Source: Streptomyces niger (GTDB lineage Bacteria; Actinomycetota; Actinomycetes; Streptomycetales; Streptomycetaceae). From it: 64,000 bases of DNA. The position numbers were made by a program, and so were the translations under genes. Below the pieces are notes generated by a model. It did not search any database, had not been told where the DNA came from, and saw only the letters and a program-made list of their open reading frames with translations. Below, in pieces: positions 7,646-16,569 of this stretch. The stretch spans positions 62,001-126,000 of the forward strand of contig NZ_JOFQ01000001.1 in the NCBI RefSeq assembly GCF_000718305.1, written 5' to 3'. Positions within the stretch are counted from its first letter, which is position 1. Each line of letters starts with the position of its first letter.

Positions 7646-9958
7646 ATGAGTTTCTCCGTACGCCCGCCGGCGACAAAGCCGTCCGCTGCGGCTCGCCGTG
7701 CCGATGGCCGGCTCGGGAGGGTGGCCTGGTGGTGCATCCGCCGAGCACGCCATGTGCTGGCGCTCCACGCTCTTCTGACCGTGGTGGCTGTGGCGGTGGC
7801 GGCAGGCGCATTCGCCACCTTGTCCTCGGGCGGCTACACCGCGACCGGAACCGAGTCTGTTCGAGCCGAGCACGTGCTGACACACCGGTTCGCTGCGGGC
7901 ACGCCGGATGTTCTGGTCTATGCGCATACCGAAGCGGGGGTGGACGAACCGGCTGCCCACGCCTCCGGCAGGCACCTGACTGACTGGGCCCGAAGCCAAC
8001 CAGGCGTGCTGCACGCAACTTCCTACTGGACGGCCGGACAGCCTGAGTTGCGTTCCAAGGACGGACGAGCGGCCTTGGTGGCACTGGATCTGGGCGATGA
8101 CGAGTTCACTGCCATGCGCACCTTCGAGGCGCTGGCTCCCGGGCTGAAGCGGCACGCGGGTGAGCTGACGGTGAAGACGACCGGGTCCGCGGTGGTCAAC
8201 GCGGAAGCCACCCACAGAAGCCAGCACGATCTCCTGCGTGCCGAGCTGATCGTGTTGCCGTTGACCGTGCTGATCCTCCTGCTTGCCTTCCGGTCACTGG
8301 CCGCCGCGCTGGTGCCGACAGTGATCGCCGTGTGCGCGGTCACTGCGGCGTTCGCCGTGCTGCGGCTGGTGAATGCCTTCGTCCCGATGTCGGTGTTCTC
8401 CCTCAACATCGCTGCCGCCCTCGGTTTCGGCCTGGCTGTCGACTACGCGTTGTTCGTCGTCACCCGTTTCCGAGAGGAACTTTCGGGAGAACGTACTGTG
8501 ACGGAGGCCGTCATCCGCAGCATGGACACTGCGGGGCGCGCCGCGGCCTACAGCGCGGTCACGGTGGTGGCCGGACTCTGTGCGGTTCTCATGTTCCCCG
8601 TACCCTTCCTCCGGTCCTTGGCCATCTCCGGAATCGTCGTGGTGCTACTGGGGGCCGCGGTGACGGTGACCGCGCTGCCGGCGCTCCTTGGGCTCATCGG
8701 TCACCGTGTGGCGAAGGGGAGCGATCGGCGGCGACGGTGGCGGGCCGCCGACGATGAGGGCGCCCACGACAGTCGCGCGTGGCGAACGATCGCCCGTTTC
8801 ACCACCGCGCATCCGCTTCTTCTGCTGGGTTTCAGCGGTGTCTTGTTGCTCACGTTGGCCTGGCCGTTCACCCACGCCCGCTTCGGGGTGGTGGACGCCC
8901 GCGTGCTGCCGGCCACGGCGGACACCCGCGTGCTCACGGAGCGACTCCCGCAGCTGTTCTCCCTGGACAGAGAGCGCACCTTGTCGGTTGTCCTGCCTGA
9001 AACAGAGCGATTCGACTCGGCACAGCTGGGCGGCTATGCCAGGCACCTGTCCCGGGTCGAAGGTGTGGACGGTGTGCGAGCGCCCGATGCCACCTACCGG
9101 TACGGCTATCGAGTGGCTGGTGCGGGACCAGGGCATTCATCGATCGACGGTCGTGGGACGGTACTGTCCGTCGTGGTGTCTGCGCCTGCCCAAAGTGAGG
9201 CCGCCAAGGACACCGTGCGCCGTGTGCGGCAGGTACCGGCGCCGGGCTCTCCTCTGGTGACCGGCCGCACCGCGGCGGCCGTCGACACCGCTGCCGCGGT
9301 CGGCGACCGGCTGCCCTGGGCGATCGCGCTGGCTGTTGTGACAACCCTGAGCACCCTGCTGGTCTGCACCCGATCCGTTCTCGTACCGGTCAAAGCCGTG
9401 ATCGTGGGCGTGCTGAGCCTGACGGCCAGCCTCGGAGCCATGGTGTGGGTCTTCCAGGAGGGCCACGGGCGTTTCCTGATCGGTGACTTCGCCGTCACCG
9501 GGCAGTTGGAGTTGACGATGCCCGTACTGGTCCTTGCCCTGGCCTTCGGCGCGTCCATCGACTACGAGCTCTTCTTGATGACACGCATCAAGGACGAGTA
9601 CGTGTCCGGCAGCGATCACCGTCAGGCGATCATCACGGGTATCGCCCGCACCGGGCGCCTGTTCACCGCCGCGGCGCTGATCGTGGCCGTCGCCATGGCG
9701 GCCCTGGCGACCTCGGGGATCAGCATGCTGAAGGTGCTCGGCGTGGGGCTGGCGATCGCTGTCCTCGTCGACGCGACCGTCATCCGCGGCATCCTGGTCC
9801 CCGCGGTCCTCCAACTGGCCGGTCGCGCCAACTGGTGGATGCCTCGTTTCCTGCGCCGGCCCTCTTCTCCTCCGAAGGCACCTGACGGCGCGCCCGGCAG
9901 CCCGGCCGTGTCCCTCCGGCCTGCCGGACTGCCGAGGCAGCCCGAGCGGGAAGAGTGA
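7646..9958 (+). CDS. MMPL-family RND lipid/metabolite exporter
   Basis: 770-aa inner-membrane protein of the MMPL class, which moves lipids or lipophilic metabolites using the proton gradient. It has an N-terminal membrane segment after residue 30, an extracytoplasmic domain, a helix bundle with the GLAVDYALFVVTRFREE motif, a second periplasmic-type domain, and a second bundle with GASIDYELFLMTRIKDEY. The paired DY motifs are typical of MmpL proton relays. It lies 90 bp after the desaturase and before the ACP gene, which suggests that it exports the cluster product. ATG start preceded by GGGACGGGA. Confidence 0.9.
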   Translation: MSFSVRPPATKPSAAARRADGRLGRVAWWCIRRARHVLALHALLTVVAVAVAAGAFATLSSGGYTATGTESVRAEHVLTHRFAAGTPDVLVYAHTEAGVDEPAAHASGRHLTDWARSQPGVLHATSYWTAGQPELRSKDGRAALVALDLGDDEFTAMRTFEALAPGLKRHAGELTVKTTGSAVVNAEATHRSQHDLLRAELIVLPLTVLILLLAFRSLAAALVPTVIAVCAVTAAFAVLRLVNAFVPMSVFSLNIAAALGFGLAVDYALFVVTRFREELSGERTVTEAVIRSMDTAGRAAAYSAVTVVAGLCAVLMFPVPFLRSLAISGIVVVLLGAAVTVTALPALLGLIGHRVAKGSDRRRRWRAADDEGAHDSRAWRTIARFTTAHPLLLLGFSGVLLLTLAWPFTHARFGVVDARVLPATADTRVLTERLPQLFSLDRERTLSVVLPETERFDSAQLGGYARHLSRVEGVDGVRAPDATYRYGYRVAGAGPGHSSIDGRGTVLSVVVSAPAQSEAAKDTVRRVRQVPAPGSPLVTGRTAAAVDTAAAVGDRLPWAIALAVVTTLSTLLVCTRSVLVPVKAVIVGVLSLTASLGAMVWVFQEGHGRFLIGDFAVTGQLELTMPVLVLALAFGASIDYELFLMTRIKDEYVSGSDHRQAIITGIARTGRLFTAAALIVAVAMAALATSGISMLKVLGVGLAIAVLVDATVIRGILVPAVLQLAGRANWWMPRFLRRPSSPPKAPDGAPGSPAVSLRPAGLPRQPEREE

Positions 9959-10116
9959 ACCCGCCGGGGCCGCACATCGCGTCCGCCACAGGGCCATCGT
10001 ATGGAGCATTGTCCTCTCATCGGGCGACATTGCTACGACCCACCGAGACGGCCGTCCTGTGCCGCACGGCATCTTGTCAAGCTGTGTCGACCCTCCCTCT
10101 CCGTAGAAGGAAGCCC

Positions 10117-10410
10117 ATGCACGACACGTACGAGCTCATCACGAGATGCCTGGCCCAGCACTTGGGCATCGAGTCGGAGACGCTTGCTCCGCAACGCACC
10201 TTCACGGATCTGCAAATGGATTCCCTCGCCCTCGTGGAGCTGGTGGTGGTCCTTGAGGAAGAGACCGGCGCACAGCTGTCAGAGGATGCCTCCGCCTTCA
10301 CCGACGACATGACCTTGGAGCGTGCCGCCGAGCTGCTCGCCCAGGCCATGCGGACCGACGAGAGCACCACGCTGGCCCCTGCCGCCACGACAGCTGAAGC
10401 CGCCTCGTGA
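10117..10410 (+). CDS. Acyl carrier protein
   Basis: 97-aa free-standing ACP. The phosphopantetheine attachment serine is S36 in LQMDSLALVEL, and the surrounding helices (FTDLQMDSLA, LVVVLEEETG) match the four-helix carrier fold. The C-terminus has an unusual Ala/Thr-rich tail of about 15 residues. ATG start at 10117 with GTAGAAGGAAG upstream. Its stop overlaps the start of the ketosynthase (GTGA), so the two are translationally coupled. It probably tethers the acyl chain acted on by the neighbouring desaturase, ketosynthase and thioesterase. Confidence 0.92.
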   Translation: MHDTYELITRCLAQHLGIESETLAPQRTFTDLQMDSLALVELVVVLEEETGAQLSEDASAFTDDMTLERAAELLAQAMRTDESTTLAPAATTAEAAS

Positions 10411-11639
10411 CACAACATGACGTCGCCGTCACCGGCATGGGGCTCGTCACGCCCGCGGGAATCGGAACCAACGCCACCTGGTCAGGTTTGTGCGCAGGCT
10501 GGTCGACGGCCACCATCGACCCGGCCATGGCCGAAGTCGACCTCCCCGTCGCCTTCTCCTGCCGAGTGCCGGGCTTCGACCCTGATCAGCTGCTCGGCCG
10601 GCGAACCGCCTGGCGGATGGACCGCTTCACCCAGATGGCGTTGGTGGCCGTCCGCGAAGCCGTATGTGATGCGGGTCTGCAACCGGACAGCTGGGACGGC
10701 ACCCGTGTGGGCGTGGTCCTGGGCGTCGCAGCAAGCAGCAACGACACCGGTATGCCCACCTTCCGGAAACTGCACGACCGCGCGTACCGCTCCCTCTCTC
10801 CCACCGCCATCGCCCGCTTGTCACCGAACATGGCAGCCGGCGAAGTCAGCCTCGATGTCCGTGCTCTGGGGCCCAGCTTCGTGGTGAGCACCGCCTGTGC
10901 CTCCGGTACCACGGCCCTCGGCGTCGCACGCGACCTGGTGCGCTCGGGCACCTGTGACATCGTCCTGGCCGGGGGCAGTGAATCGCCCTGCACCAGCCCA
11001 TTCGCCGCAGCTGCCTTCCACCGCATGGGCGCGCTGTCGACCCGGCATGACGACCCCGGCAGCGCCTCCCGGCCGTTCGACGCCGACCGCGACGGATTCG
11101 TCCTCGGTGAAGGTGCGGCCGTCCTGGTGCTGGAGAACGCCCGCCATGCCCGGGCACGCGGAGCACGCCCCCACGCGTACCTGTCCGGCTACGCCGCCAA
11201 CGCCGAGGCCCATCACCCCACCATCCCCCGTCCCGACGGCGAGGGCCTGGCACGCTGCCTGGCAACCGCGCTGACGGACGCACGAATCGGCCCCGAGGCG
11301 ATCGATCACATCAACACACACGGCACCGCCACTCGCCTGAACGACGAGGCCGAGGCGCGGGCCCTGCATCGGGTCTTCCACCGACCACCGCCGGTGACCT
11401 CCATCAAAAGCGTCATCGGGCACTCTCTCGGCGCTGCCGGCGCCATCGAGGCCGCCGCCAGCATTCTGAGCCTCACGCATCAGCACATCCCGCCCACCGC
11501 GAACCACGACACCTTGGATCCCGCCATCGACCTCGACGTCGTGGCCAAGGTGCCCCGCCCCGCCCGTCTGCGGGCCGTCGTCAGTACCTCGGCGGGCTTC
11601 GGGGGACAGAACGCCGTGGTCGTGCTCACGGCCCCCTGA
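10407..11639 (+). CDS. Beta-ketoacyl-ACP synthase (KAS II/FabF type)
   Basis: 410 aa. Decarboxylative condensation of malonyl-ACP with an acyl primer. The catalytic triad is complete: C164 (STACASGTTA), H305 (THGTATRLND) and H339 (VIGHSLGAAG). The C-terminal GFGGQNAVVVL loop is also present. There is no chain-length-factor partner or acyltransferase next to it, so extender units would come from primary metabolism. The GTG start overlaps the ACP stop by 4 bp. The neighbouring ACP, desaturase and thioesterase suggest elongation of a specialised fatty acyl chain rather than housekeeping lipid synthesis. Confidence 0.92.
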   Translation: MTQHDVAVTGMGLVTPAGIGTNATWSGLCAGWSTATIDPAMAEVDLPVAFSCRVPGFDPDQLLGRRTAWRMDRFTQMALVAVREAVCDAGLQPDSWDGTRVGVVLGVAASSNDTGMPTFRKLHDRAYRSLSPTAIARLSPNMAAGEVSLDVRALGPSFVVSTACASGTTALGVARDLVRSGTCDIVLAGGSESPCTSPFAAAAFHRMGALSTRHDDPGSASRPFDADRDGFVLGEGAAVLVLENARHARARGARPHAYLSGYAANAEAHHPTIPRPDGEGLARCLATALTDARIGPEAIDHINTHGTATRLNDEAEARALHRVFHRPPPVTSIKSVIGHSLGAAGAIEAAASILSLTHQHIPPTANHDTLDPAIDLDVVAKVPRPARLRAVVSTSAGFGGQNAVVVLTAP

Positions 11640-11803
11640 ACCTCGGCAGCCCGCGGCCGCGGGCTGAAGGCTCATACCTGTCCTGCCGCAGTGCGTCTTC
11701 ACAACGCGCCCCGCGCCAGTGCCGCAGTACACATGATTCCCGACCCCTTCGATGCTCATGGCATGCGCTGTCCCGGACAGCTGCCCCGGACAATGGAAAG
11801 GCG

Positions 11804-12607
11804 GTGTTTCCCCTGTCCCTCGTCACCGGCCACACCGGGCATCCGCCCAAGGCCGCCCGGGCCGACACCACGGTACGCTGCGTGGTCCTCGCCTCCCGGC
11901 CTCAGGCCACTGTCCGTCTGTACTGCCTGCCTCCCGCCGGCTGCGGACCGGAGTACTACGAATTCTGGACACAACTGGTCCCGCCCTGGGTGGAACTCTG
12001 CTCCATCGAACTGCCGGGCCGGGGCCGACGGAGCCACCAGCCCTCTCTCACCGATCCCGACCAGTGCGCAGCCCACATCGCGGAGGCCCTCGAAAGCGCA
12101 ACCGACCCGCGGCCCTACGCACTGTTCGGGCACAGCGTAGGAGCCTTCCTGGCGTACATCGCCACGTGCCACCTACAACGCGTCCTTGGCCGCATGCCGA
12201 ACCTGCTGGCTGTGTCCGCGCTTCCCGCACCGCATCTGGACGCCTACACGGCCGCACTGCCCTCCCGCCTGGCGGCCGGCTTGGATGGTCTGAGCGACTT
12301 CGTCGGCCCCATCCCAGAAAACATCCTGAACACCCCGGAAGCGGCAACAGCATGTACGGCCATCCTCGCCGACCTACTCATGCTGCTCCACTACCGTCAT
12401 CACACAGTTCCTCAGTTGGAGGTCCCCCTCGCCCTCTACGGCGGCGACCACGACCCGCTGACCAGCCAGAACACTCTCGTGGCCTGGAATGATCTCGTCA
12501 CCGCCTCCACCACTCCCCGCCTCTTCACCGGCGCTCACACCTACCCCAACCAGCATGCCGAACTCCTCGTGCACCATCTCACCGACGAGCTGTCACGCTA
12601 CGTGTGA
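11804..12607 (+). CDS. Type II thioesterase (alpha/beta hydrolase)
   Basis: 267 aa. Type II thioesterases release or edit acyl groups on carrier proteins. Visible motifs are LYCLPPAGCGPEYY (oxyanion region), the substrate-side string ELPGRGRR, nucleophile S111 in FGHSVGAF, the acid in LYGGDHDPLT, and the catalytic His in FTGAHTYPNQH. GTG start at 11804. A 164-bp gap separates it from the ketosynthase and a hairpin follows its stop, so it likely ends the transcription unit. It is the only release enzyme in this cluster. Confidence 0.9.
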   Translation: MFPLSLVTGHTGHPPKAARADTTVRCVVLASRPQATVRLYCLPPAGCGPEYYEFWTQLVPPWVELCSIELPGRGRRSHQPSLTDPDQCAAHIAEALESATDPRPYALFGHSVGAFLAYIATCHLQRVLGRMPNLLAVSALPAPHLDAYTAALPSRLAAGLDGLSDFVGPIPENILNTPEAATACTAILADLLMLLHYRHHTVPQLEVPLALYGGDHDPLTSQNTLVAWNDLVTASTTPRLFTGAHTYPNQHAELLVHHLTDELSRYV

Positions 12608-12609
12608 AG

Positions 12610-12632
12610 CTTCGCCCGCGGCCCGCGCGAAG
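12610..12632 (+). terminator. Hairpin after thioesterase
   Basis: CTTCGC (12610-12615) pairs with GCGAAG (12627-12632) just past the thioesterase stop, between it and a convergent gene. There is no U-tract, as is usual in Streptomyces. Confidence 0.45.
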
Positions 12633-12782
12633 AGGTTTCCCGCAGTTGAGGACACCTTGCTCCTCGTGGATCGCCCCCCTGATCCCACCCATCGCCGACG
12701 GCGGCTACCGAAGCACCGGCCTGAGCGTCCAGGCCGCATCCGCCCAGAGGCGCGGTGGACCGTTCTTCTTTCCTGACAACGG

Positions 12783-14192
12783 TCACCCGGTGCCGCCGGA
12801 AGGCGGGGGGTCTGCGGGTACGGTCGCCTTGGCGACGGAGGCGGCCGGCTGATCGGAGTCCACGGGCGTGGACGCCATCGGCCGGTCGGACTTGCAGCGA
12901 GACTTCTCGTCCTTGGACATCGGACCGGTGCGCTGGTAGATCCGGTCGGGCACCTGCAGCGACGGCCCGTCGACGGTCACGTACAGCCGGTACGCATCGT
13001 CCTCGTACTTACCCACCTGATTGAGCCATCCTTCGACGCGCTGCCGGCCGGGCTGCACCTCGATCCAGCCGACCTCACCGGCCTCGATGATCTCGGTGAT
13101 CTTCCGTTGGGAGTGGGTCCGCCACTGCCAGGGCACCTGGTAGGCACGCTCGTACCCGGTCGCGATCTGGCGAGCGATGACGCGGCTCTGCGCATCGTCG
13201 TCCAGGGTGGGATCGCCGCTGGTGGGTAGCTTCGCGGACGAGCCCAGATTGAGGCCCTCCTTGGCATGTGTAGGCGCCAGGCTGTCAAAAGAGCGTTCGC
13301 GGTAGTTGAACCAGCGGGTGTGCTGGATCTGGTTGCGTGTGCAGTTGACGTATGCCTCACCGATGACGCGCGCCTTGTCGTAGTAGGCGTAGGAGTAGCG
13401 TTTGTCGACCTCGAAGGGGCAGTCGTCGAGTTTGCCGTCGCACTCTTCCACCGCCGATTTCACATCGCTGGGATCGTTGCCTTTGAACGCCTCGGCCCAC
13501 GGCAGGTTCGTCTTGGGTCGTGTCTTGTCGGCGGGCGGCGGTGCCTGTCGGATGTGGATGTTCGTGAGCATGGCACCGCATGTCTGATCGCTACTGGTGG
13601 TTTCAGAGACGAACGTCAGGGCCGGCTCGTCCTCCTTGGCGGTGAACTCATAGGTCCTGGTTCGCCAGTTACCTTCCTCCGCCCACTGCGAGGGCTTCCG
13701 CCCCGCAGGCGGTGCCTCAGTGGTATAGGAGTGCTTGCCGGCCTCACCGGATCCCTCAACGGTGTAGGACTGCCCGACCGTGGCAGCGGTCGCCTTGCAG
13801 GAGTTGGCGGTGCTCGGGCTGTCGTCGAAGGTGACGGTCACTTTCGCTCCCGCGCGGACGCCGCGCAATCTCTGGTACATCTTCTTCACGGGAGTAGCAG
13901 CCCACGACTTGTCCGTGCGCCCGTTCTTGGCGGGTGGAACGAGATAGGCCCTATCGCCCGACCACTGGGGCACGGCGACCTTTTCGGGGTCCTTCTTGCT
14001 TTCTCTCTTCTCCAGGAACCGTGCGTTGAGCACGGTGACATCTACCGGCTCGGGTTCCTCCCTCGCCACGGTCATGGATGTGCGCGGGCCGGCCGGAGAA
14101 GTGGCAAGCCCCGCCAGGACAAGGCACAGGCTCCCCGTTACGAGGACGGTGCCACGCACTACGGTGCGCCGTGGCAGGCGATGGCGTTCCAT
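12783..14192 (-). CDS. Secreted protein: jelly-roll-like domain plus beta-rich (pore-like) domain
   Basis: 469 aa from ATG 14192. An upstream in-frame start at 14285 would bury the signal peptide. Residues 1-40 form a Sec signal (RR, then GTVLVTGSLCLVLAGLA). Residues about 110-235 resemble a beta-sandwich: KVTVTFDDSPS, then RTRTYEFTAKEDEPALTFVS, then CGAMLTNIHI. Residues about 240-420 resemble the neighbouring gene product at 14392: a paired-Cys start (CDGKLDDCPFEV), EAYVNCTRNQ, then YQVPWQWRTHSQRKITEIIE and IEVQPGRQRVEGWL. The amphipathic Ser/Thr strands and a WxxxT/S-rich hairpin recall aerolysin/ETX-MTX2-type proteins. That comparison is tentative. It is the last gene of a five-gene minus-strand run. 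Confidence 0.6.
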   Translation of the reverse strand: MERHRLPRRTVVRGTVLVTGSLCLVLAGLATSPAGPRTSMTVAREEPEPVDVTVLNARFLEKRESKKDPEKVAVPQWSGDRAYLVPPAKNGRTDKSWAATPVKKMYQRLRGVRAGAKVTVTFDDSPSTANSCKATAATVGQSYTVEGSGEAGKHSYTTEAPPAGRKPSQWAEEGNWRTRTYEFTAKEDEPALTFVSETTSSDQTCGAMLTNIHIRQAPPPADKTRPKTNLPWAEAFKGNDPSDVKSAVEECDGKLDDCPFEVDKRYSYAYYDKARVIGEAYVNCTRNQIQHTRWFNYRERSFDSLAPTHAKEGLNLGSSAKLPTSGDPTLDDDAQSRVIARQIATGYERAYQVPWQWRTHSQRKITEIIEAGEVGWIEVQPGRQRVEGWLNQVGKYEDDAYRLYVTVDGPSLQVPDRIYQRTGPMSKDEKSRCKSDRPMASTPVDSDQPAASVAKATVPADPPPSGGTG

Positions 14193-14391
14193 GGGCACCC
14201 CAAGGTGTTGATGAATCAACGGTCGAGGTTTTGCTGGCATGTGGTGGGGTGGGTGCTGAGCTCTCTTGGCTCGTGAAGATCGCACCGGCCGTTACGCCGG
14301 ACATCGCCACGCGGGTCCGGATGACATGCGTGTCACGCTGCAACGCGTTGGCCGGCTCACCTGGGCACGGCGACTTGCTCAGCGGCCGTCC

Positions 14392-15309
14392 TCAACCCGG
14401 GTTCGGCGTGGGGTCGTTGCCGTGCGTTGGGCCGGGTCGGAGGATGGCGTCCGCGTGACCGCCGGGCTGATTGTCGCTCGTTTTGGGCGTCGGACTCCCA
14501 CCGCCTGCCGTGTTCCCCTGCGGACGCAGGTTTCCGCACATGCCCTCGGGCACCGAGTAAGTCTGTGCGATGAACGAGCTGGTGTTGATCGTGGACGGCG
14601 TGTCCACTCTAACGCCGCTGAGCTTCTTTCCGTTTTCGGTCACGATGTCCCCCACCACGCGCTGCATGGCGGCGCTGGCTCCGAAGACGAGCATGTCGTG
14701 TGACTTGACCGTGGTGTTGTAGGTGGTCGACTCGGTGTGCTCGGTCTGCCAGGAACGGGCGTAATGCGCTTTGAATGCCGTTTGGAAGGCAAGCTTTGCC
14801 GCCTGCGTACCGGAGGCCTTCGCTCCTTCTCGCACACTGCTCTTGGCTCCGAACTCAGAGGTGGGCCCCTCCTTGAGGTTGGGAGTCTTGTGGTTCTGAT
14901 GGCTTTCGGACGTGGCGTCTTTCGACACCTCCGCGGTGCCGCTGATGGACCCTTCGGTGGAGACGCTGCCGGTGATCTCGCCGCCGATGTTGTCGGTGCT
15001 GCCGGTGCGCAGGTCCACCTTGCGGTTCACGGTCATGTCGCTGATCGTGCAGTTGATGACCGCGTTACCGAGTGATTTCACCGCCGTGGTGTACTCCCGC
15101 GAGCGGGCGGGATCGATGACGAAGGAGCAGCCTTCGGGGGAGGACGCGCAGTACTTCACCACCTGGGTGATCCGGCCCTCATCCGGTTTCCGTGGTCGGG
15201 AGGACGTCGTGGCGTCGACGGGCGTGATGGTTGACGCCGCTACGGTCAGGCACAGGATCGGGACGGCGGACACGCGTCGGACAAGAGGCAGGAGTCGGTC
15301 GGTCGGCAA
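14392..15309 (-). CDS. Secreted beta-rich protein, candidate pore-forming domain
   Basis: 305 aa. TTG start at 15309 chosen because AGGAGG lies 6-7 bases upstream. Signal peptide up to about residue 33 (RRVSAVPILCLTVAAS). The mature part has CASSPEGCSFVID and AVINCTISDMTVNRKVDL, a Ser/Gly/Thr-rich alternating stretch (ITGSVSTEGSISGTAEV) like an amphipathic beta-hairpin, then ARSWQTEHTESTTYNTTV followed by MLVFGASAAMQRVVGDIV. This layout parallels the C-terminal half of the 12783-14192 product. The pattern fits an aerolysin-like insertion loop and strand, but I cannot assign a family. The tail is Pro/Gly/Thr-rich and probably disordered. Confidence 0.6.
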   Translation of the reverse strand: MPTDRLLPLVRRVSAVPILCLTVAASTITPVDATTSSRPRKPDEGRITQVVKYCASSPEGCSFVIDPARSREYTTAVKSLGNAVINCTISDMTVNRKVDLRTGSTDNIGGEITGSVSTEGSISGTAEVSKDATSESHQNHKTPNLKEGPTSEFGAKSSVREGAKASGTQAAKLAFQTAFKAHYARSWQTEHTESTTYNTTVKSHDMLVFGASAAMQRVVGDIVTENGKKLSGVRVDTPSTINTSSFIAQTYSVPEGMCGNLRPQGNTAGGGSPTPKTSDNQPGGHADAILRPGPTHGNDPTPNPG

Positions 15310-15396
15310 GGCAACCTCCTGGCGGAAGTGGGAACGGCGCGATGCACGCGCGGAGATGCGGCCGGCAGGTCCTGACCGATGTCGGCGGCCCGGAGG

Positions 15397-15909
15397 TCAC
15401 TGACCCAGCAGCTCACACAGACGCGACAGGGCGAACGGCATGTTCTCTTCCTTGTCCGCCCCCTCGGGCAGCGTTTTCGGGAAGTCAGTGCATACGTGGG
15501 TGCGCTGGGAGTCCGGTGCCGGTTCCGGCTGGAACTTCCCGATCGTTTCGGTCATCTTGTCGATGCCCTTGAGTTCACGGGCTCCTTGGCCCGCCAGTTT
15601 GTCCATGCACTCGTGTGAGTCAGGGGGGCACTGATCGATCTTCTTCTGCGTCTTGGCGATGTTGTCCTCGGTTTCATCGACATTCTTGCGGACACTGTCC
15701 GCTCGCTTGCCCACCTCCTCGCATGCTTTCCTCTGTTGCCGTTCGTCCGACTTATAGGTTTCGCAGGGTTCTTGAACCGGGGCCGCGGCCGGATACTGCT
15801 CGGGGGCGTCGGCAACGACGTGAGAGGACTGCGCGGTCCAGATTCCGGCGGTCACCCCGGCTACCACCAGCGATGCCGCGACAGCGGGCGCGATACGCGA
15901 GCGCTTCAT
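15397..15909 (-). CDS. Secreted cysteine-containing helical protein, unknown function
   Basis: 170 aa. ATG at 15909 preceded by GAGGAAGG. Signal peptide MKRSRIAPAVAASLVVAGV to about residue 34. The mature protein is strongly helical and charged with heptad-like spacing (KRADSVRKNVDETEDNIAKT) and carries six Cys (CETYK, ACEEV, QCPPD, ECMDK, VCTDF, LCELL) that could form three disulfides. I do not recognise it. It lies between two secreted beta-rich proteins and two lectin-like genes, so a chaperone, inhibitor or structural partner role is conceivable but unproven. Confidence 0.6.
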   Translation of the reverse strand: MKRSRIAPAVAASLVVAGVTAGIWTAQSSHVVADAPEQYPAAAPVQEPCETYKSDERQQRKACEEVGKRADSVRKNVDETEDNIAKTQKKIDQCPPDSHECMDKLAGQGARELKGIDKMTETIGKFQPEPAPDSQRTHVCTDFPKTLPEGADKEENMPFALSRLCELLGQ

Positions 15910-15991
15910 GGGCAATCCTTCCTCTGAGATGGCGGGGCAGGGGGGGCTGGCGTTGTGCGCCCACCGACCCGACCGGGCCGTTCAGTCCCGG

Positions 15992-16507
15992 TCATTCGCC
16001 CGCAGGACGGCTGCTGACGTTCTGGAAGAGCTGACAGAGATAGTTCTCGTCCCGGCTGAGAATGAGTTCCGACTTGGCGTACGTCGAGGTTTTCGGCGTG
16101 ATGGCCAAGTGGTCGTATCCCTCAGCGGCCGGTCGGATGGTGAAACCTCCCGGATCGGCGTGCAGGATGATCCAGCGCCGTTTCGTGTCGACGTCGTTCG
16201 CGCCCTTCGGCCGTGACTTCACCGGAAACTGTTTGGACCTGTCATCGTCGAACGACAGGTAGTCTCCGTTGTCCGCGTTCACGATGTACCAGGAAGCGTT
16301 GGGCGCTTCTTCCAGACGCCATTGATCGACGACCTTGACGGAGGCCGCCCAGTCCCGGTCAATGATGACCTTGGTCTTGTCGGTGGCGTCGAGAACGAGC
16401 CTGAGCCCGCTCAGCACGTGATCAAGATAGAGGTTGATTCCTGGTTGGAATTGCGCCGGCAGAGCCTCCCGGCTGCTGCGCGCGATACCTGCTTCCGGCC
16501 TGGGCAT
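15992..16507 (-). CDS. Beta-trefoil-like protein without signal peptide
   Basis: 171 aa. ATG at 16507 with AAGGAAGG upstream. No signal peptide or membrane segment. Repeating Trp-containing blocks (VVDQWRLEEAPNASWYIVN, DNGDYLSFDDD, then RRWIILHADPGGFTIRP and GYDHLAITPKT) have the spacing of ricin-type beta-trefoil lectin repeats, where W-x-(I/V) and Y-L strands alternate. Canonical QxW motifs are not seen. Next to genes for secreted proteins it could supply carbohydrate or lipid binding, but it would need another export route. Confidence 0.5.
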   Translation of the reverse strand: MPRPEAGIARSSREALPAQFQPGINLYLDHVLSGLRLVLDATDKTKVIIDRDWAASVKVVDQWRLEEAPNASWYIVNADNGDYLSFDDDRSKQFPVKSRPKGANDVDTKRRWIILHADPGGFTIRPAAEGYDHLAITPKTSTYAKSELILSRDENYLCQLFQNVSSRPAGE

Positions 16508-16569
16508 GGCTTCCTTCCTTGTGACTGGACGTGGTGCTGGGCGGTGGGCGGTGGCGGCCCGCCCGGATG

